IMG/VR virus record: IMGVR_UViG_3300020420_000002
Coordinates: 1-57,363 of that record
DNA length: 57,363 bases
Source: a virus
Strand: one strand, 5' to 3'
Shown here: positions 20,799 to 29,459 of the stretch, piece by piece
Layout: every line of letters begins with the position of its first letter
Numbering within the stretch: position 1 is the first letter of the stretch
Notes under the pieces: generated by a model
What the model was told of the DNA's origin: nothing
Seen by the model: only the letters and a program-made list of their open reading frames with translations
The model's database searches: none
Program-made: the position numbers and the translations under genes

Positions 20799-22148
20799 AT
20801 GGCGGATTTCACTTATACGGTTACCGTTGCAACTGGAAGTCTTTATGGCGGCGGTGGTAGCACCGGAAATGTTTTTTATGTAGATGGCGCAAGAAGTTCT
20901 ACAGGACCAGGAAACATTGTCTGGGCTGGTGGATCTACTTTACGGTTTGATCAAAGTGATGCTTCTAATGACAATCACCCTTTAATTTTTTCTACAAATA
21001 CCAGCACCTCTGGAATTATTTCTAGTGGAGTAACTTATTACCTTGATTCTCCCACAAGTTCTTCTAATTATTTAAACGTCGGCACCTTTAACGCCGCAAC
21101 AACTCGATACGTTGAAATAGATGTCAGCGCTCCAGATTTTTATTATCTATGCTACATTCACGGAATAGGAATGGGTGGGTTAATGGATGTGGCCACAGGA
21201 AAAACTTGGAACGTCGGTACATGGAGCATTAATCAATGGGGAGATCAAACTGATCCTACTATTCAAATTACAGGTCAAGCTCTTTCCGCAAATGTCGGAA
21301 GTGCAACTGTGGACACAGAAATTAATAATGGTTGGGGCAGAGTAGAATGGGGAAAACAAGCTTGGGGTATTGCAGGCACCCTTATCGCAACCGGAAATGC
21401 TTTAACAGGAAATTTAGGTACTTTAGGAATGCAGGGGGATGTAACTGTAATTCCCACAGGTCTACCACTTACAAATACTTTAAATAGCGTAACTGCTACA
21501 GGTTTAGCAGAAGTTGATTTAACAGGTTTTGCACTTACAAATTCTTTAGGTACAGCAGATGCTGGTCCTGATGCAATGTTAACAGGTATTGGTGCTACTA
21601 TGGGACTTGGTTCTGTAGAAGCGTTTAATGAACAAGGTTGGGGAAGACTTGCATGGGGAGATAATGACTGGGGTGAACCAGGAAGTTCTATTCAACCGAC
21701 TATAACTGGTTTTGGAATGACAGCTAACATAGCTGCACCACAATCTGTAACAGGAGATGCGAGTTTAACTCTTAACACACTAAATGTAGCTCAGGCGACT
21801 TTGGGCCAAGTGGATCCCGCGCCAGATGCGATGATCCAAGGAAATGCTGGTATTTTATCATTAGGTCAATTAGGACATCAAGGAGATGTAATTACCTCTC
21901 CAACAGGATTCGGTTTAACTGCGAGTTTAGGTACCGCGACCATAGATTTAAGAACTCTTGTTCCTACCACTGGAGTTTCTTTAAATAGTCAAGTAGCCGG
22001 AGTAACCGCATTTACGGACGTTACAGCAACATTTACTGGTCTTGGGTTGACTATGAATCTAAATAATGCTAATGCTTTAATTTGGAATGAAGTTCCTACA
22101 GGAAACGCACCAATAGATCCTCCTGGCTGGAGGGAAGTCGTTGCATAA
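20799..22148 (+). CDS. Tail-fibre-like protein with cupredoxin domain
   Basis: A 449-residue protein. Residues 40-128 read as a cupredoxin-like beta fold with a type-1 copper ligand set: His60 (NHPLIF), Cys118 and His121 (LCYIHG) and Met125. Then come three Trp/Gly-rich repeats (WSINQWGDQ, GWGRVEWGKQAWG, GWGRLAWGDNDWG) alternating with Gly/Leu/Thr-rich beta repeats typical of a fibrous shaft. It may bind a metal to stabilise a fibre tip or host receptor contact. AGGAGG precedes the ATG closely; a terminator follows at 22146. Confidence 0.7.
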   Translation: MADFTYTVTVATGSLYGGGGSTGNVFYVDGARSSTGPGNIVWAGGSTLRFDQSDASNDNHPLIFSTNTSTSGIISSGVTYYLDSPTSSSNYLNVGTFNAATTRYVEIDVSAPDFYYLCYIHGIGMGGLMDVATGKTWNVGTWSINQWGDQTDPTIQITGQALSANVGSATVDTEINNGWGRVEWGKQAWGIAGTLIATGNALTGNLGTLGMQGDVTVIPTGLPLTNTLNSVTATGLAEVDLTGFALTNSLGTADAGPDAMLTGIGATMGLGSVEAFNEQGWGRLAWGDNDWGEPGSSIQPTITGFGMTANIAAPQSVTGDASLTLNTLNVAQATLGQVDPAPDAMIQGNAGILSLGQLGHQGDVITSPTGFGLTASLGTATIDLRTLVPTTGVSLNSQVAGVTAFTDVTATFTGLGLTMNLNNANALIWNEVPTGNAPIDPPGWREVVA

Positions 22149-22175
22149 AGAGTTTGACACTAACTCTTTATTTTT
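22146..22175 (+). terminator. Rho-independent terminator
   Basis: TAAAGAGTT/AACTCTTTA forms a 9-bp stem around a 7-nt loop at 22146-22170, followed by TTTTT. It begins on the stop codon of the 449-residue fibre gene. Confidence 0.8.
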
Positions 22176-22203
22176 ATAAAATAAACGGTATAAGGAATTT
22201 AAT

Positions 22204-22905
22204 ATGGCGAATTCAACATCAGCAAGTTTAAAACTTACAGTACAAGCGACCGGTGAAAATTCGGGAACTTGGGGACAAATCACAAATACAAACTTATTAA
22301 TTTTAGAACAGGCAATTGGTGGTTATGATACTTTTAACGTAACTAATGCTAATAGAGCTCTGACTTTTACAAATGGGGCTTTATCTAATGGTAAAAATGA
22401 AGTTATAAAATTAACAGGCACATTAGCTTCTAATTTAAATGTCACTATTCCAGACTCAATAGAAAAAGTATACACAGTAATTGATGGATGTGATCACGCA
22501 AATAATACTTTAACTTTTAAAACATCTTCAGGTACAGGTGTTCTTTTATGTGAAGGCAACTGTTACACTTTATATTCTGACGGAACTAATGTTGTAAAAG
22601 CAAATGAATACAGAAAATGGAGAGCGGTTTCAGCAGCAGAAACAGTTCAAGCTGGAGCTAAACTTTTGGTAAATACAAGTGGTGGAGGAGTAACAATTAC
22701 GCTACCTGCATCACCGGCAACAGGTGACGAGGTTTCTTTTGTTGACCAAGGTTATGACTTTAATTCTAACGCATTGACTGTTGGTAGAAATTCTTCTAAT
22801 ATAGCTAATGCAGCATCTGATCTTGTAGTTAATACGCAAGGTGCAGCTTTTTCATTAGTTTTTTCTGGAGACGCTACAACAGGATGGACTTACACGGAGA
22901 AATAA
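22204..22905 (+). CDS. Tail-fibre protein, 233 aa
   Basis: A 233-residue protein. An N-terminal Ser-Thr-Ser-Ala-Ser-Leu-Lys-Leu-x-Val segment with a Gly-Glu-Asn-Ser-Gly-Thr-Trp motif is common in fibre proteins of marine podo- and myophages. Beta-rich repeats and two Cys residues (CDHANN, CEGNC) follow. It lies after the cupredoxin fibre and before a collar-domain fibre. The C-terminal Gly-Trp-Thr-Tyr-Thr segment resembles receptor-binding tips. Its exact role in adsorption is not known. Confidence 0.7.
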   Translation: MANSTSASLKLTVQATGENSGTWGQITNTNLLILEQAIGGYDTFNVTNANRALTFTNGALSNGKNEVIKLTGTLASNLNVTIPDSIEKVYTVIDGCDHANNTLTFKTSSGTGVLLCEGNCYTLYSDGTNVVKANEYRKWRAVSAAETVQAGAKLLVNTSGGGVTITLPASPATGDEVSFVDQGYDFNSNALTVGRNSSNIANAASDLVVNTQGAAFSLVFSGDATTGWTYTEK

Positions 22906-22906
22906 T

Positions 22907-23476
22907 ATGTCAAATTACGAAGCAACAAAATACGATTTCGATGGAGCAAATCTTACTGGTATCGAGGGAATTCCTACAGCAACTATTGTGCCGTGGTCTT
23001 CTTCTTCAGTGCCAACAGGTTTTTTAGAGTGTAATGGTCAAGCAGTTTCAAGATCAACTTACTCTGCATTATTTGCAATTGTAAGTACAACTTACGGATC
23101 TGGAGATGGTGCATCAACTTTTAACGTACCTGATTTACAAGACAACGTCGCAATGGGTAAATCTGGAACTAAAGCTTTAGCATCAACTGGCGGAGCAAAC
23201 ACTGTTACTTCTACAGGTAATGTAGGTGGAACGACTGCCAATGCAACTTTGTCAACTGCACAACTTGCATCACACAGTCACCCTGGAGGTGGATCAACTG
23301 GCGGTACTTACTTTAACCAATCTTTTCCTGGATCTAAAGCATTTTTTAGTCCATCAGGGACTGGTAGTACAGGTTCTGGTACTGGTCACTCTCATAATAT
23401 GAGTGCAACTTTTAGTGGTGATGCAACATCAGTTCTTCAACCTTATTTAACAATAATTTATATTATTAAGACATAG
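22907..23476 (+). CDS. Tail collar-domain fibre protein
   Basis: A 189-residue protein with the phage tail collar domain (Pfam Tail_Collar type): PTGFLECNGQAVSRSTYSAL, FNVPDLQDNVAMG and two His-Ser-His clusters (HSH near residue 123, HSH near 162) that in related fibres bind metal ions along the shaft. The C-terminus ends with LQPYLTIIYIIKT, a pattern often seen in such tips. It begins one base after the preceding fibre stop. Adsorption to host surface polysaccharide is likely. Confidence 0.85.
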   Translation: MSNYEATKYDFDGANLTGIEGIPTATIVPWSSSSVPTGFLECNGQAVSRSTYSALFAIVSTTYGSGDGASTFNVPDLQDNVAMGKSGTKALASTGGANTVTSTGNVGGTTANATLSTAQLASHSHPGGGSTGGTYFNQSFPGSKAFFSPSGTGSTGSGTGHSHNMSATFSGDATSVLQPYLTIIYIIKT

Positions 23477-23484
23477 GAGAAATT

Positions 23485-23901
23485 ATGGCGACAAGCGCAA
23501 AATGGACAATAATATTTGAAGATAAAAAAATAATTAAAAATTATGATGAAGGTGCTTCAGAAGGCATTCCATATAATATATCTGACGATTCTTTTTGGAG
23601 TCAATCTAAATTTTCAAACATTTGGGCTGTTCAATATGGAACAGCTAATCCAACTGACACGGTAGAATATAGAGACGAAACCCCTCACTCCACTTGGGAA
23701 GATGCAAACTTAGGTGATATTTTAGACTTTACCACTAAATGGGACTCTTTGCATTTAGCATCTTTACAAAAACAGTGGGATGATGATGTCATAGAAGTCT
23801 GGTCAGGTGAAGGAACAGATGCTGTGTTAGAATCTACAGAAAGTGAAGCGGATCAAATTGCTAGAAAAGGTCCAAGACCTACCTCTTATTCTTCCTCTTA
23901 A
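23485..23901 (+). CDS. Tail-fibre-region protein, 138 aa
   Basis: A 138-residue acidic protein with Trp-rich segments. Similar proteins follow the collar-domain fibre in marine phages and often act as small fibre caps or chaperones. Nothing catalytic is visible. Its 3' end overlaps the 3' end of the first minus-strand oxygenase by four bases, so transcription converges here with no clear terminator. Confidence 0.65.
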   Translation: MATSAKWTIIFEDKKIIKNYDEGASEGIPYNISDDSFWSQSKFSNIWAVQYGTANPTDTVEYRDETPHSTWEDANLGDILDFTTKWDSLHLASLQKQWDDDVIEVWSGEGTDAVLESTESEADQIARKGPRPTSYSSS

Positions 23902-24470
23902 CAATTTAACCAACCTGTCATAATATATTTTTCTCCTTCAAGAGGAGGGTTACCTCTGTGCACATAAGGGTAACCAGCAGGCCAAAAAACAATTCTACCA
24001 CTTTTTGGTTTTACTCTTACTGATTGATGTAAAAATTCAGTTTCCCCACCTTCATCAACATCATTTAAATATATTGTATAAACTATTACTCGGTTTGCAT
24101 GATCTCTAGGTTCTCCATGTTCTATATGCCAAGTATGATAACCTTGTCCTGGAAGAGTTAGTTGTATTTTCAGGGGAACAATTTTAAAAGAACTATAAAA
24201 ATTTTTTAAACCTGTGTTATCTACATACCTTCTTAAAGCCAAATCAAAATTTGCAAACAGTTCTTTAAAATCATCTACCCAAGTGTCCACGGTTACTGAA
24301 GTATCGTTCTTTTCAAGAAGAGATACTTTCTCTGTTTGAAACCTTTGATATGCTTCTCCAAACGCAGCTTTTTTCTTAAAATACTCAATAACTTTATTGC
24401 AATTTGTCTTGGAGATATAATTATCAAAAATTCCTATGTGATTTTGCATGGATATCGTTTTTTCACTCAT
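23898..24470 (-). CDS. 2OG-Fe(II) oxygenase 1, prolyl-4-hydroxylase-like
   Basis: A 190-residue dioxygenase. The double-stranded beta-helix core has metal ligands His115-x-Glu117 (WHIEHGE) and His171 (YVHRG), with Lys181 in GEKYIMTGWL placed to bind 2-oxoglutarate. The lysine there and the GGETEF strand resemble prolyl 4-hydroxylases. Substituting Glu for the usual Asp in HxD is uncommon but found in active family members. It would hydroxylate an unknown substrate using O2, Fe(II) and 2OG. It is the last gene of a five-gene minus-strand operon, with a one-base overlap to the upstream gene. Confidence 0.8.
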   Translation of the reverse strand: MSEKTISMQNHIGIFDNYISKTNCNKVIEYFKKKAAFGEAYQRFQTEKVSLLEKNDTSVTVDTWVDDFKELFANFDLALRRYVDNTGLKNFYSSFKIVPLKIQLTLPGQGYHTWHIEHGEPRDHANRVIVYTIYLNDVDEGGETEFLHQSVRVKPKSGRIVFWPAGYPYVHRGNPPLEGEKYIMTGWLNC

Positions 24471-24991
24471 TAATATTCCTTACTTTTATTATCATAAGCG
24501 TAATTTTTATACGGTCCGTATTTATTTACATAATGAAAAAAAACTTGTGCTATTCCATTACCTTTATAAACTCCCGGTCTTCCATGTTGTTGGTCACAAC
24601 CTGCATATAGTAGACCATCTCCTTCTTGTAATTCAAAAACGTTATTCTCTATTATAAAAGGCCAATCGTCATATTTTTTTATACATGCACTGATTGAAAT
24701 TTCACAAGATGGTCTATCCAAATGTGTTTTTAATGTTGCTCCAAAAACATAATATCTCCAGTAAGCATATGTTGGAAGTAATTCTAATTCTGTTTCTTTT
24801 TGAATTAAATTTAATTTTAAATCTAAGAACGAAGTCATTAAAGAATCTTTGTACCATGCAGGTGAAAAAGATTGGGCATCTAATTGATATTCTTTATTAG
24901 AGTCTAATTTATTATAACAATAAGGTTGTAATATATTTAATTCTTCCTGTGAAAAAAAGTTTTTTAAGATTTTAAAATTTACTGGAGCCAT
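24470..24991 (-). CDS. 2OG-Fe(II) oxygenase 2
   Basis: A 173-residue dioxygenase-like protein: His90-x-Asp92 in LKTHLDRPSC and His136 in QQHGRPG provide the iron triad. Arg138 or a following residue may hold 2OG, but the usual Arg two strands later is not clear. The core GDGLLYAGCDQQHGR is typical of a distal His turn. The protein is short, with few extra helices, suggesting a narrow substrate pocket. It overlaps both neighbours in the operon (13 bases with the upstream gene). Confidence 0.75.
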   Translation of the reverse strand: MAPVNFKILKNFFSQEELNILQPYCYNKLDSNKEYQLDAQSFSPAWYKDSLMTSFLDLKLNLIQKETELELLPTYAYWRYYVFGATLKTHLDRPSCEISISACIKKYDDWPFIIENNVFELQEGDGLLYAGCDQQHGRPGVYKGNGIAQVFFHYVNKYGPYKNYAYDNKSKEY

Positions 24992-25527
24992 GACACTATA
25001 CTATATCGAACTCCTTTTGTTATCGGTTCTATGCAATGTGGATACATAAAATTACTTGGAAAAAAAACTATAGATCCTTTTCCAAGTTTCATTCTTTTTA
25101 CTTCTTTTTGTTGCTGATTAGTAAATACAAGATCACCACCCTCATATCCTTCATTCAAATTTATTATTACACTTAAATTTCTGACACTAGTGGTGAAGTG
25201 ATCAGTATGAACTTCATACTTACCCCCGACTGAATATTTTAATAAATCTATTTGGTTTATTTTGTTACTTTCCATCATTGGAAATTTAGCTTTGTAAAAA
25301 CTGTACAGTCTAGTTATTTCCTGTTTTACATAGTTCCAGTAAAACAAATTGGTGGGGCTGGTAAAATCTAATTGATAACCTTTTACATTTCTTGTTTCAG
25401 TATTCAATTTATCTTCTCCGATTAATAAATTTTTTGTAGCTCTTTTTTTAATTAAAGAAATAATTCTATTATTAAAATCATTTTCTATTACATTTTTGAT
25501 TTCAACAATTGCTTCTAAATAATTCAT
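24979..25527 (-). CDS. 2OG-Fe(II) oxygenase 3
   Basis: A 182-residue dioxygenase with a full canonical motif set: His107-Thr-Asp109 in YEVHTDHF, His164 in YPHCIEP, and Arg174 in KGVRYSIVSW for 2OG. The GYEGGDLVF strand lies between, and GSIVFFPSN precedes the distal His. This is close to the prolyl-hydroxylase-like group widespread in marine phages. The best-defined motifs of the cassette make this the most likely active member. It starts at ATG 25527, just after the stop of the upstream gene (25528). Confidence 0.85.
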   Translation of the reverse strand: MNYLEAIVEIKNVIENDFNNRIISLIKKRATKNLLIGEDKLNTETRNVKGYQLDFTSPTNLFYWNYVKQEITRLYSFYKAKFPMMESNKINQIDLLKYSVGGKYEVHTDHFTTSVRNLSVIINLNEGYEGGDLVFTNQQQKEVKRMKLGKGSIVFFPSNFMYPHCIEPITKGVRYSIVSWLQ

Positions 25528-26142
25528 TTATATTAATACAAAATTACTGTTCTCGACGAGTTGTAAGGTTAAATCAAAAGCTACAGTAATTCGTCTTGAG
25601 GATGTAACATCAGTGTAATGTTCAATCCACGATGGAAATATTGTTATTCTACCAGGTTTGTTTTCTGATTTAAACGCTGTATCGTCAAAAGGATTTACGT
25701 AATAAGTACCAGTTTTATTTATTTCCACACAAAGATGTCCGCTTAGAAAAGAAGTATTTTCTACCGTATGTCTATGTCTTTTTATTTGTTCTTCTTCCCT
25801 CATTACATTGGCCCAACATTTACCGTAAATTTTTTTAGGCATTGGTATTTTTAATTCTTTAAAAAATAATTTTAAATTTTCTTTGATGTTGTCTTTTAAA
25901 AAAATAGTCTCATCTGAATCAAATAAATTAAACGACATATGTCGACTAGTGAGACTTTTTTTACCTAGCCCAGTTCGACCGTCTCCCTCTGATGTTGTAT
26001 TTTTTATAATGTCTTTTTCTATATTTAAAATATGATTTTTTAATTTTTTTATGTCTATATCAGACATGTTTTCATACATAAAATATTTATAAAAAGGACT
26101 AAAAAAATTAGTAGGAGCCAAACTTTCAAACACGTGTATCAT
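25528..26142 (-). CDS. 2OG-Fe(II) oxygenase 4, TIGR02466-like
   Basis: A 204-residue protein of the divergent 2OG-Fe(II) oxygenase group seen in marine phages and bacteria. HRH (His123, His125) precedes FLSGHLCVEI, then TGTYYVNPFDD. GRITIFPSWIEH carries the distal His175, and Arg183-Arg184 precede the last strand. In this group an HxH replaces HxD. The first 100 residues are a helical domain with a basic face. It overlaps the upstream oxygenase by 17 bases. Confidence 0.75.
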   Translation of the reverse strand: MIHVFESLAPTNFFSPFYKYFMYENMSDIDIKKLKNHILNIEKDIIKNTTSEGDGRTGLGKKSLTSRHMSFNLFDSDETIFLKDNIKENLKLFFKELKIPMPKKIYGKCWANVMREEEQIKRHRHTVENTSFLSGHLCVEINKTGTYYVNPFDDTAFKSENKPGRITIFPSWIEHYTDVTSSRRITVAFDLTLQLVENSNFVLI

Positions 26143-26683
26143 CAGCGTGTCCTATTATTATATTACAAGTTACCCTTTGCCAACTATGAGTTTCTGACTC
26201 AACCGATTCACCTGTATGAAATTCTTGTGAATCTAGTATCACTGCATTTCCCGGTTTAAATTTAAATTCTTCTCCGTCTACAAAAAATGAACCTCTCCAA
26301 TCTGGTTGCCAAAGAGGAGTCATAAATAATAAAATTGTTTTTGAATGAGATGTGACCATATCATCTTGATGTAACCAGTGTTGAGTTTTTTTACCGTGGT
26401 ATGTTGCATTAAACCACATTCTTTTTAATTCTGTCGGTATACCTATTTTTTTGTCCTCTAATATTTTTGCTATTCTATAAACCAAAGTTTGGCCCCAAAG
26501 ACATAACGGATAATTGTTAACATAACCATTATTGTCTTTGACTATTAAAGCTGGCCCAGACATAAAACCCTCATGTGGTCCCGATGCGCAGTTCATTACC
26601 CAGTTATGACTACCCGTGATTTGTTTATACATATAAAACAATTCTTTTTGAGAAAGCACCTGATCTAGCATTATTGTTTTCAT
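26126..26683 (-). CDS. 2OG-Fe(II) oxygenase 5
   Basis: A 185-residue protein from the ATG at 26683; an in-frame start 28 codons earlier lacks a ribosome binding site and would overlap the divergent gene. The motifs are His105-Gln-Asp107 (HWLHQDD), His156 (QEFHTG) and Arg170 (WQRVTCNIII), the typical Fe(II) triad and 2OG Arg. GSFFVDGEEFKFKPGNAVIL is the distal strand. It is the first gene of the five-gene minus-strand cassette; its start is only 43 bp from the divergent gene at 26727, so the operon promoter must lie in or near that gene's 5' end. Confidence 0.8.
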   Translation of the reverse strand: MKTIMLDQVLSQKELFYMYKQITGSHNWVMNCASGPHEGFMSGPALIVKDNNGYVNNYPLCLWGQTLVYRIAKILEDKKIGIPTELKRMWFNATYHGKKTQHWLHQDDMVTSHSKTILLFMTPLWQPDWRGSFFVDGEEFKFKPGNAVILDSQEFHTGESVESETHSWQRVTCNIIIGHADDTRV

Positions 26684-26726
26684 TTTGTATCTTTCATTAA
26701 TTATTAAACTGCTATATAACATATTT

Positions 26727-28643
26727 ATGGCCTTAAAAAAAGTAGATTTTGCAGCTGGATTCAACAAACAAGGTGTTCCTTCAGCCCTTCCTGGAAAATG
26801 GGTGGATGGAGATTTTGTGCGTTTTAGATATACAGCACCTGAAAAAATAGGAGGTTGGTCCCAACTTACAGCTTCATCAAAAACATTACCCGGAGCAGCT
26901 AGAGCTCAAGTAGCTTTTACTAGTTTAAAAGGTGAAAAATATGCAGCTATCGGAACTTCTCAAGGTTTGTTTTTGTATTACGGAAACGATTTTTATGATA
27001 TCTCTCCTTTGGATACAGCTATTTCGGGATGCACTTTAACCACTGTCAATGGTTCCAATGTAATAACCATAGATAAATCATCTCATAATTTAAAAGTAGG
27101 AAGATATATTACTTTATCTGGAGTTACAGTAACAGGTGCTTCTGATTATACGCCCACTGAATTACAAGTGGCTTATGAAATACTAACCGTTCCAACAGTA
27201 GATAAATTTACTATACAAGCTGTAAGGAACGAAGGTGGTTCGGGAATGACGGCTGCTGGAGCTGCAACTGTTAATCCTTACGTTGAGGTTGGACCTACTA
27301 TACAAACAACAGGTTATGGTTGGAGTACATCGACTTGGGGAGCATCTACTTGGGGAACGGAAAGATCTACAAGTTCTGTGGTATTAGATCCAGGAAATTG
27401 GAGTCTTGATAATTTTGGTGAAGTGTTAGTAGCCACAGTATTTAATGGTGAAACTTTTACGTGGAATGCAGGAGCTACAAACGCTCGAACAACAAGAGCA
27501 TCTAAATCAACTTCTGGTTTTTCTACTTCGGCTAACCCAACTGCAAGCAGATTTACGTTAGTGTCTGATAGAGACAGACATTTATTTCATTTTGGAACTG
27601 AAACAACTATCGGAGACTCGACCACTCAAGACCCGATGTTTGTAAGATTTTCAAACCAAGAAGATTTAAATACTTACACCCCAACAGCTACCAACACGGC
27701 TGGAACTTTTAGACTTGACACAGGAAATAAAATTACTTCAGCTATTCAAGGGAAAGACTATGTTTTTGTTTTAACGGATCAAGCTGCTTACGTTATTCAG
27801 TTTGTTGGTCCGCCATTTACATTTAGTGTTAGACAGGTAGGTACAAACTGTGGATGTTTAGCACAACACTCCGCCTCTTATGTAAATGGTGCTATCTATT
27901 GGATGTCTAATGAAGGTGGATTTTTTATGTATGATGGTACAGTAAAAGCTTTACCTTGTTTGGTGGAAGATTTTGTTTTTACAACACAGAATGGAAATCT
28001 TGGATTAAATTTTAATGCATCAGATGTAATTTTTTCCTCACCAAATAGTTTATTTACAGAAGTAAATTGGTTTTATCCTAAATCTGGTTCTGATCAAATT
28101 GATAGGTGTGTAACTTATAATTTTCAAGAAAATGCTTGGACTACTTCATCATTAGATAGAACAACTTATCAAGATCAAGGAGTATTTAATAAACCTTATG
28201 CAACAGACTATGAATCAACAACCTCTCCCGTATTTTCAGATATTTTAGGAATTACAAACAAATACGGCGCTAGTATTTATTATGCTCACGAAGTGGGTAA
28301 TGATCAGGTTAATAGCACCGGGACAACTTCTATAAATGCTTTTATTAGATCTGGGGATTTTGATATAGATGATGGTGAATTTTTTATGTCTATGAAAAGA
28401 TTTATGCCAGACTATAAATTTTTAATTGGTAATTCTAAGGTAACATTATTTATATCTGATTTTCCTTCAGACACACAAGCAAGCTCGTCTTTAGGACCCT
28501 TTACAATAACAAAGACCACTGATAAAGTAGACACGAGAGCAAGAGCTAGACTGCTATCTATTAAAATAGAATGTGACGCTGTAGGAGAAACTTGGCGTTA
28601 TGGTAGTTTTAGACTTGATGCTCAACCAGACGGAAGGAGATAG
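26727..28643 (+). CDS. Tail/DNA-stabilisation structural protein
   Basis: A 638-residue protein from ATG 26727. The N-terminal 60 residues (KKVDFAAGFNKQGVPSALPG, DGDFVRFRY, EKIGGW) match the opening of large podovirus structural proteins related to P22 gp10-like packaged-DNA stabilisation factors. The rest has repeated beta segments with Trp/Gly turns consistent with a beta-propeller. It would plug or extend the tail after packaging. The plus-strand structural block resumes here after the oxygenase cassette. Confidence 0.7.
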   Translation: MALKKVDFAAGFNKQGVPSALPGKWVDGDFVRFRYTAPEKIGGWSQLTASSKTLPGAARAQVAFTSLKGEKYAAIGTSQGLFLYYGNDFYDISPLDTAISGCTLTTVNGSNVITIDKSSHNLKVGRYITLSGVTVTGASDYTPTELQVAYEILTVPTVDKFTIQAVRNEGGSGMTAAGAATVNPYVEVGPTIQTTGYGWSTSTWGASTWGTERSTSSVVLDPGNWSLDNFGEVLVATVFNGETFTWNAGATNARTTRASKSTSGFSTSANPTASRFTLVSDRDRHLFHFGTETTIGDSTTQDPMFVRFSNQEDLNTYTPTATNTAGTFRLDTGNKITSAIQGKDYVFVLTDQAAYVIQFVGPPFTFSVRQVGTNCGCLAQHSASYVNGAIYWMSNEGGFFMYDGTVKALPCLVEDFVFTTQNGNLGLNFNASDVIFSSPNSLFTEVNWFYPKSGSDQIDRCVTYNFQENAWTTSSLDRTTYQDQGVFNKPYATDYESTTSPVFSDILGITNKYGASIYYAHEVGNDQVNSTGTTSINAFIRSGDFDIDDGEFFMSMKRFMPDYKFLIGNSKVTLFISDFPSDTQASSSLGPFTITKTTDKVDTRARARLLSIKIECDAVGETWRYGSFRLDAQPDGRR

Positions 28644-28644
28644 A

Positions 28645-28779
28645 ATGCCATTAACCACAAAAGGTAAAAAAATAATGAAGTCCATGAAAAAACAATATGG
28701 GAAGAAAAAAGGAGAAGCTGTTTTTTATGCTTCTAAAAATAAGAAAAAAATAAAAGGTGTAGATAAGAAAAGAGCGTAA
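28645..28779 (+). CDS. Small basic protein, 44 aa
   Basis: A 44-residue Lys-rich peptide with a Met-Pro-Leu-Thr-Thr-Lys-Gly start and Gly-Glu-Ala-Val-Phe-Tyr-Ala-Ser-Lys segment, a pattern found in many small phage proteins with no assigned role. AAGGAGAT lies just upstream. Its stop overlaps the next ATG by one base. Confidence 0.7.
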   Translation: MPLTTKGKKIMKSMKKQYGKKKGEAVFYASKNKKKIKGVDKKRA

Positions 28780-28943
28780 TGGCTAAATTAACTAATTATA
28801 TACCAGAACCAAAACAAGAGTACGATGTAGAAAATCAAAGACAAATAATTGAGTCCATGACCACCATGAAACAACAACTTAATTTTTCTTTTCAAGAAGA
28901 TTTAAAAAACGAACAGGACGCTTTTAATTACTTTTTATCATGA
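28779..28943 (+). CDS. Small helical protein, 54 aa
   Basis: A 54-residue protein with a charged N-terminus and a Gln/Met/Phe-rich helix. It is coupled to both neighbours by one- and four-base overlaps. Nothing identifies its function. Possibly a minor virion or assembly protein. Confidence 0.55.
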   Translation: MAKLTNYIPEPKQEYDVENQRQIIESMTTMKQQLNFSFQEDLKNEQDAFNYFLS

Positions 28944-29281
28944 CAATACAATATAAAAACGCAACTAAGTCTTTAGGGGACACTAATCTTAATACTGTTT
29001 TAACTATTTCTACGTCAGCCGTGGCCATAGTCAAAAGTGTTTATTTTAGCAATTCTAGCTCAGGAAGTATTTTGTGTAACGCCTCTTTAAGAGATAGCTC
29101 TGCTTCTGCTGACACGGAATTTTTTAGAGATACGGTCACAGCCAGCACTCAAATAAATGCTGCACCACAGGGGTTGAATTTAGAAGCAGGAGATGCTATA
29201 AAAGCCCAAGCAGCTACCGCAAGTAAAGTAACAGTTGTTGTTAGTTATGCTTTAATAAACAGAGAGAATGAAAACGGATAA
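28940..29281 (+). CDS. Small virion-region beta protein, 113 aa
   Basis: A 113-residue Ser/Thr/Ala-rich protein with predicted beta strands throughout, close in style to the product of 18054-18359. A central Cys occurs in SILCNAS. It probably forms a small jelly-roll decoration or tail subunit. The ATG overlaps the preceding stop (ATGA). Confidence 0.6.
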   Translation: MTIQYKNATKSLGDTNLNTVLTISTSAVAIVKSVYFSNSSSGSILCNASLRDSSASADTEFFRDTVTASTQINAAPQGLNLEAGDAIKAQAATASKVTVVVSYALINRENENG

Positions 29282-29459
29282 CATACATAAAATAGACTGT
29301 ACCACTACAACAGTTTATAGAAATACAAAGACAGGCGAAACGTCTAAAGAAAAAATAGAAGGACCAGATATTGTAACGGATGTTACAGTTGAAATTTCTC
29401 CAAAAGGTTTAGATGTGTTTCAGAAAGTAATGAATGAAAACAAGAAACCAAAACCCTAA
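29268..29459 (+). CDS. Small hypothetical protein, 63 aa
   Basis: A 63-residue protein with a Cys-Thr-Thr-Thr strand and a basic end. It overlaps the preceding gene by 14 bases and the glycosyltransferase by 26. The function is unknown. Its position between virion and glycosyltransferase genes does not decide which group it serves. Confidence 0.55.
   Translation: MKTDNIHKIDCTTTTVYRNTKTGETSKEKIEGPDIVTDVTVEISPKGLDVFQKVMNENKKPKP

Noticed and set aside
24404-24900. Plus-strand frames opposite oxygenases 1 and 2
   Set aside because: They are Phe/Ile/Tyr-rich reverse readings without ribosome binding sites; the minus-strand genes have intact metal-site motifs.
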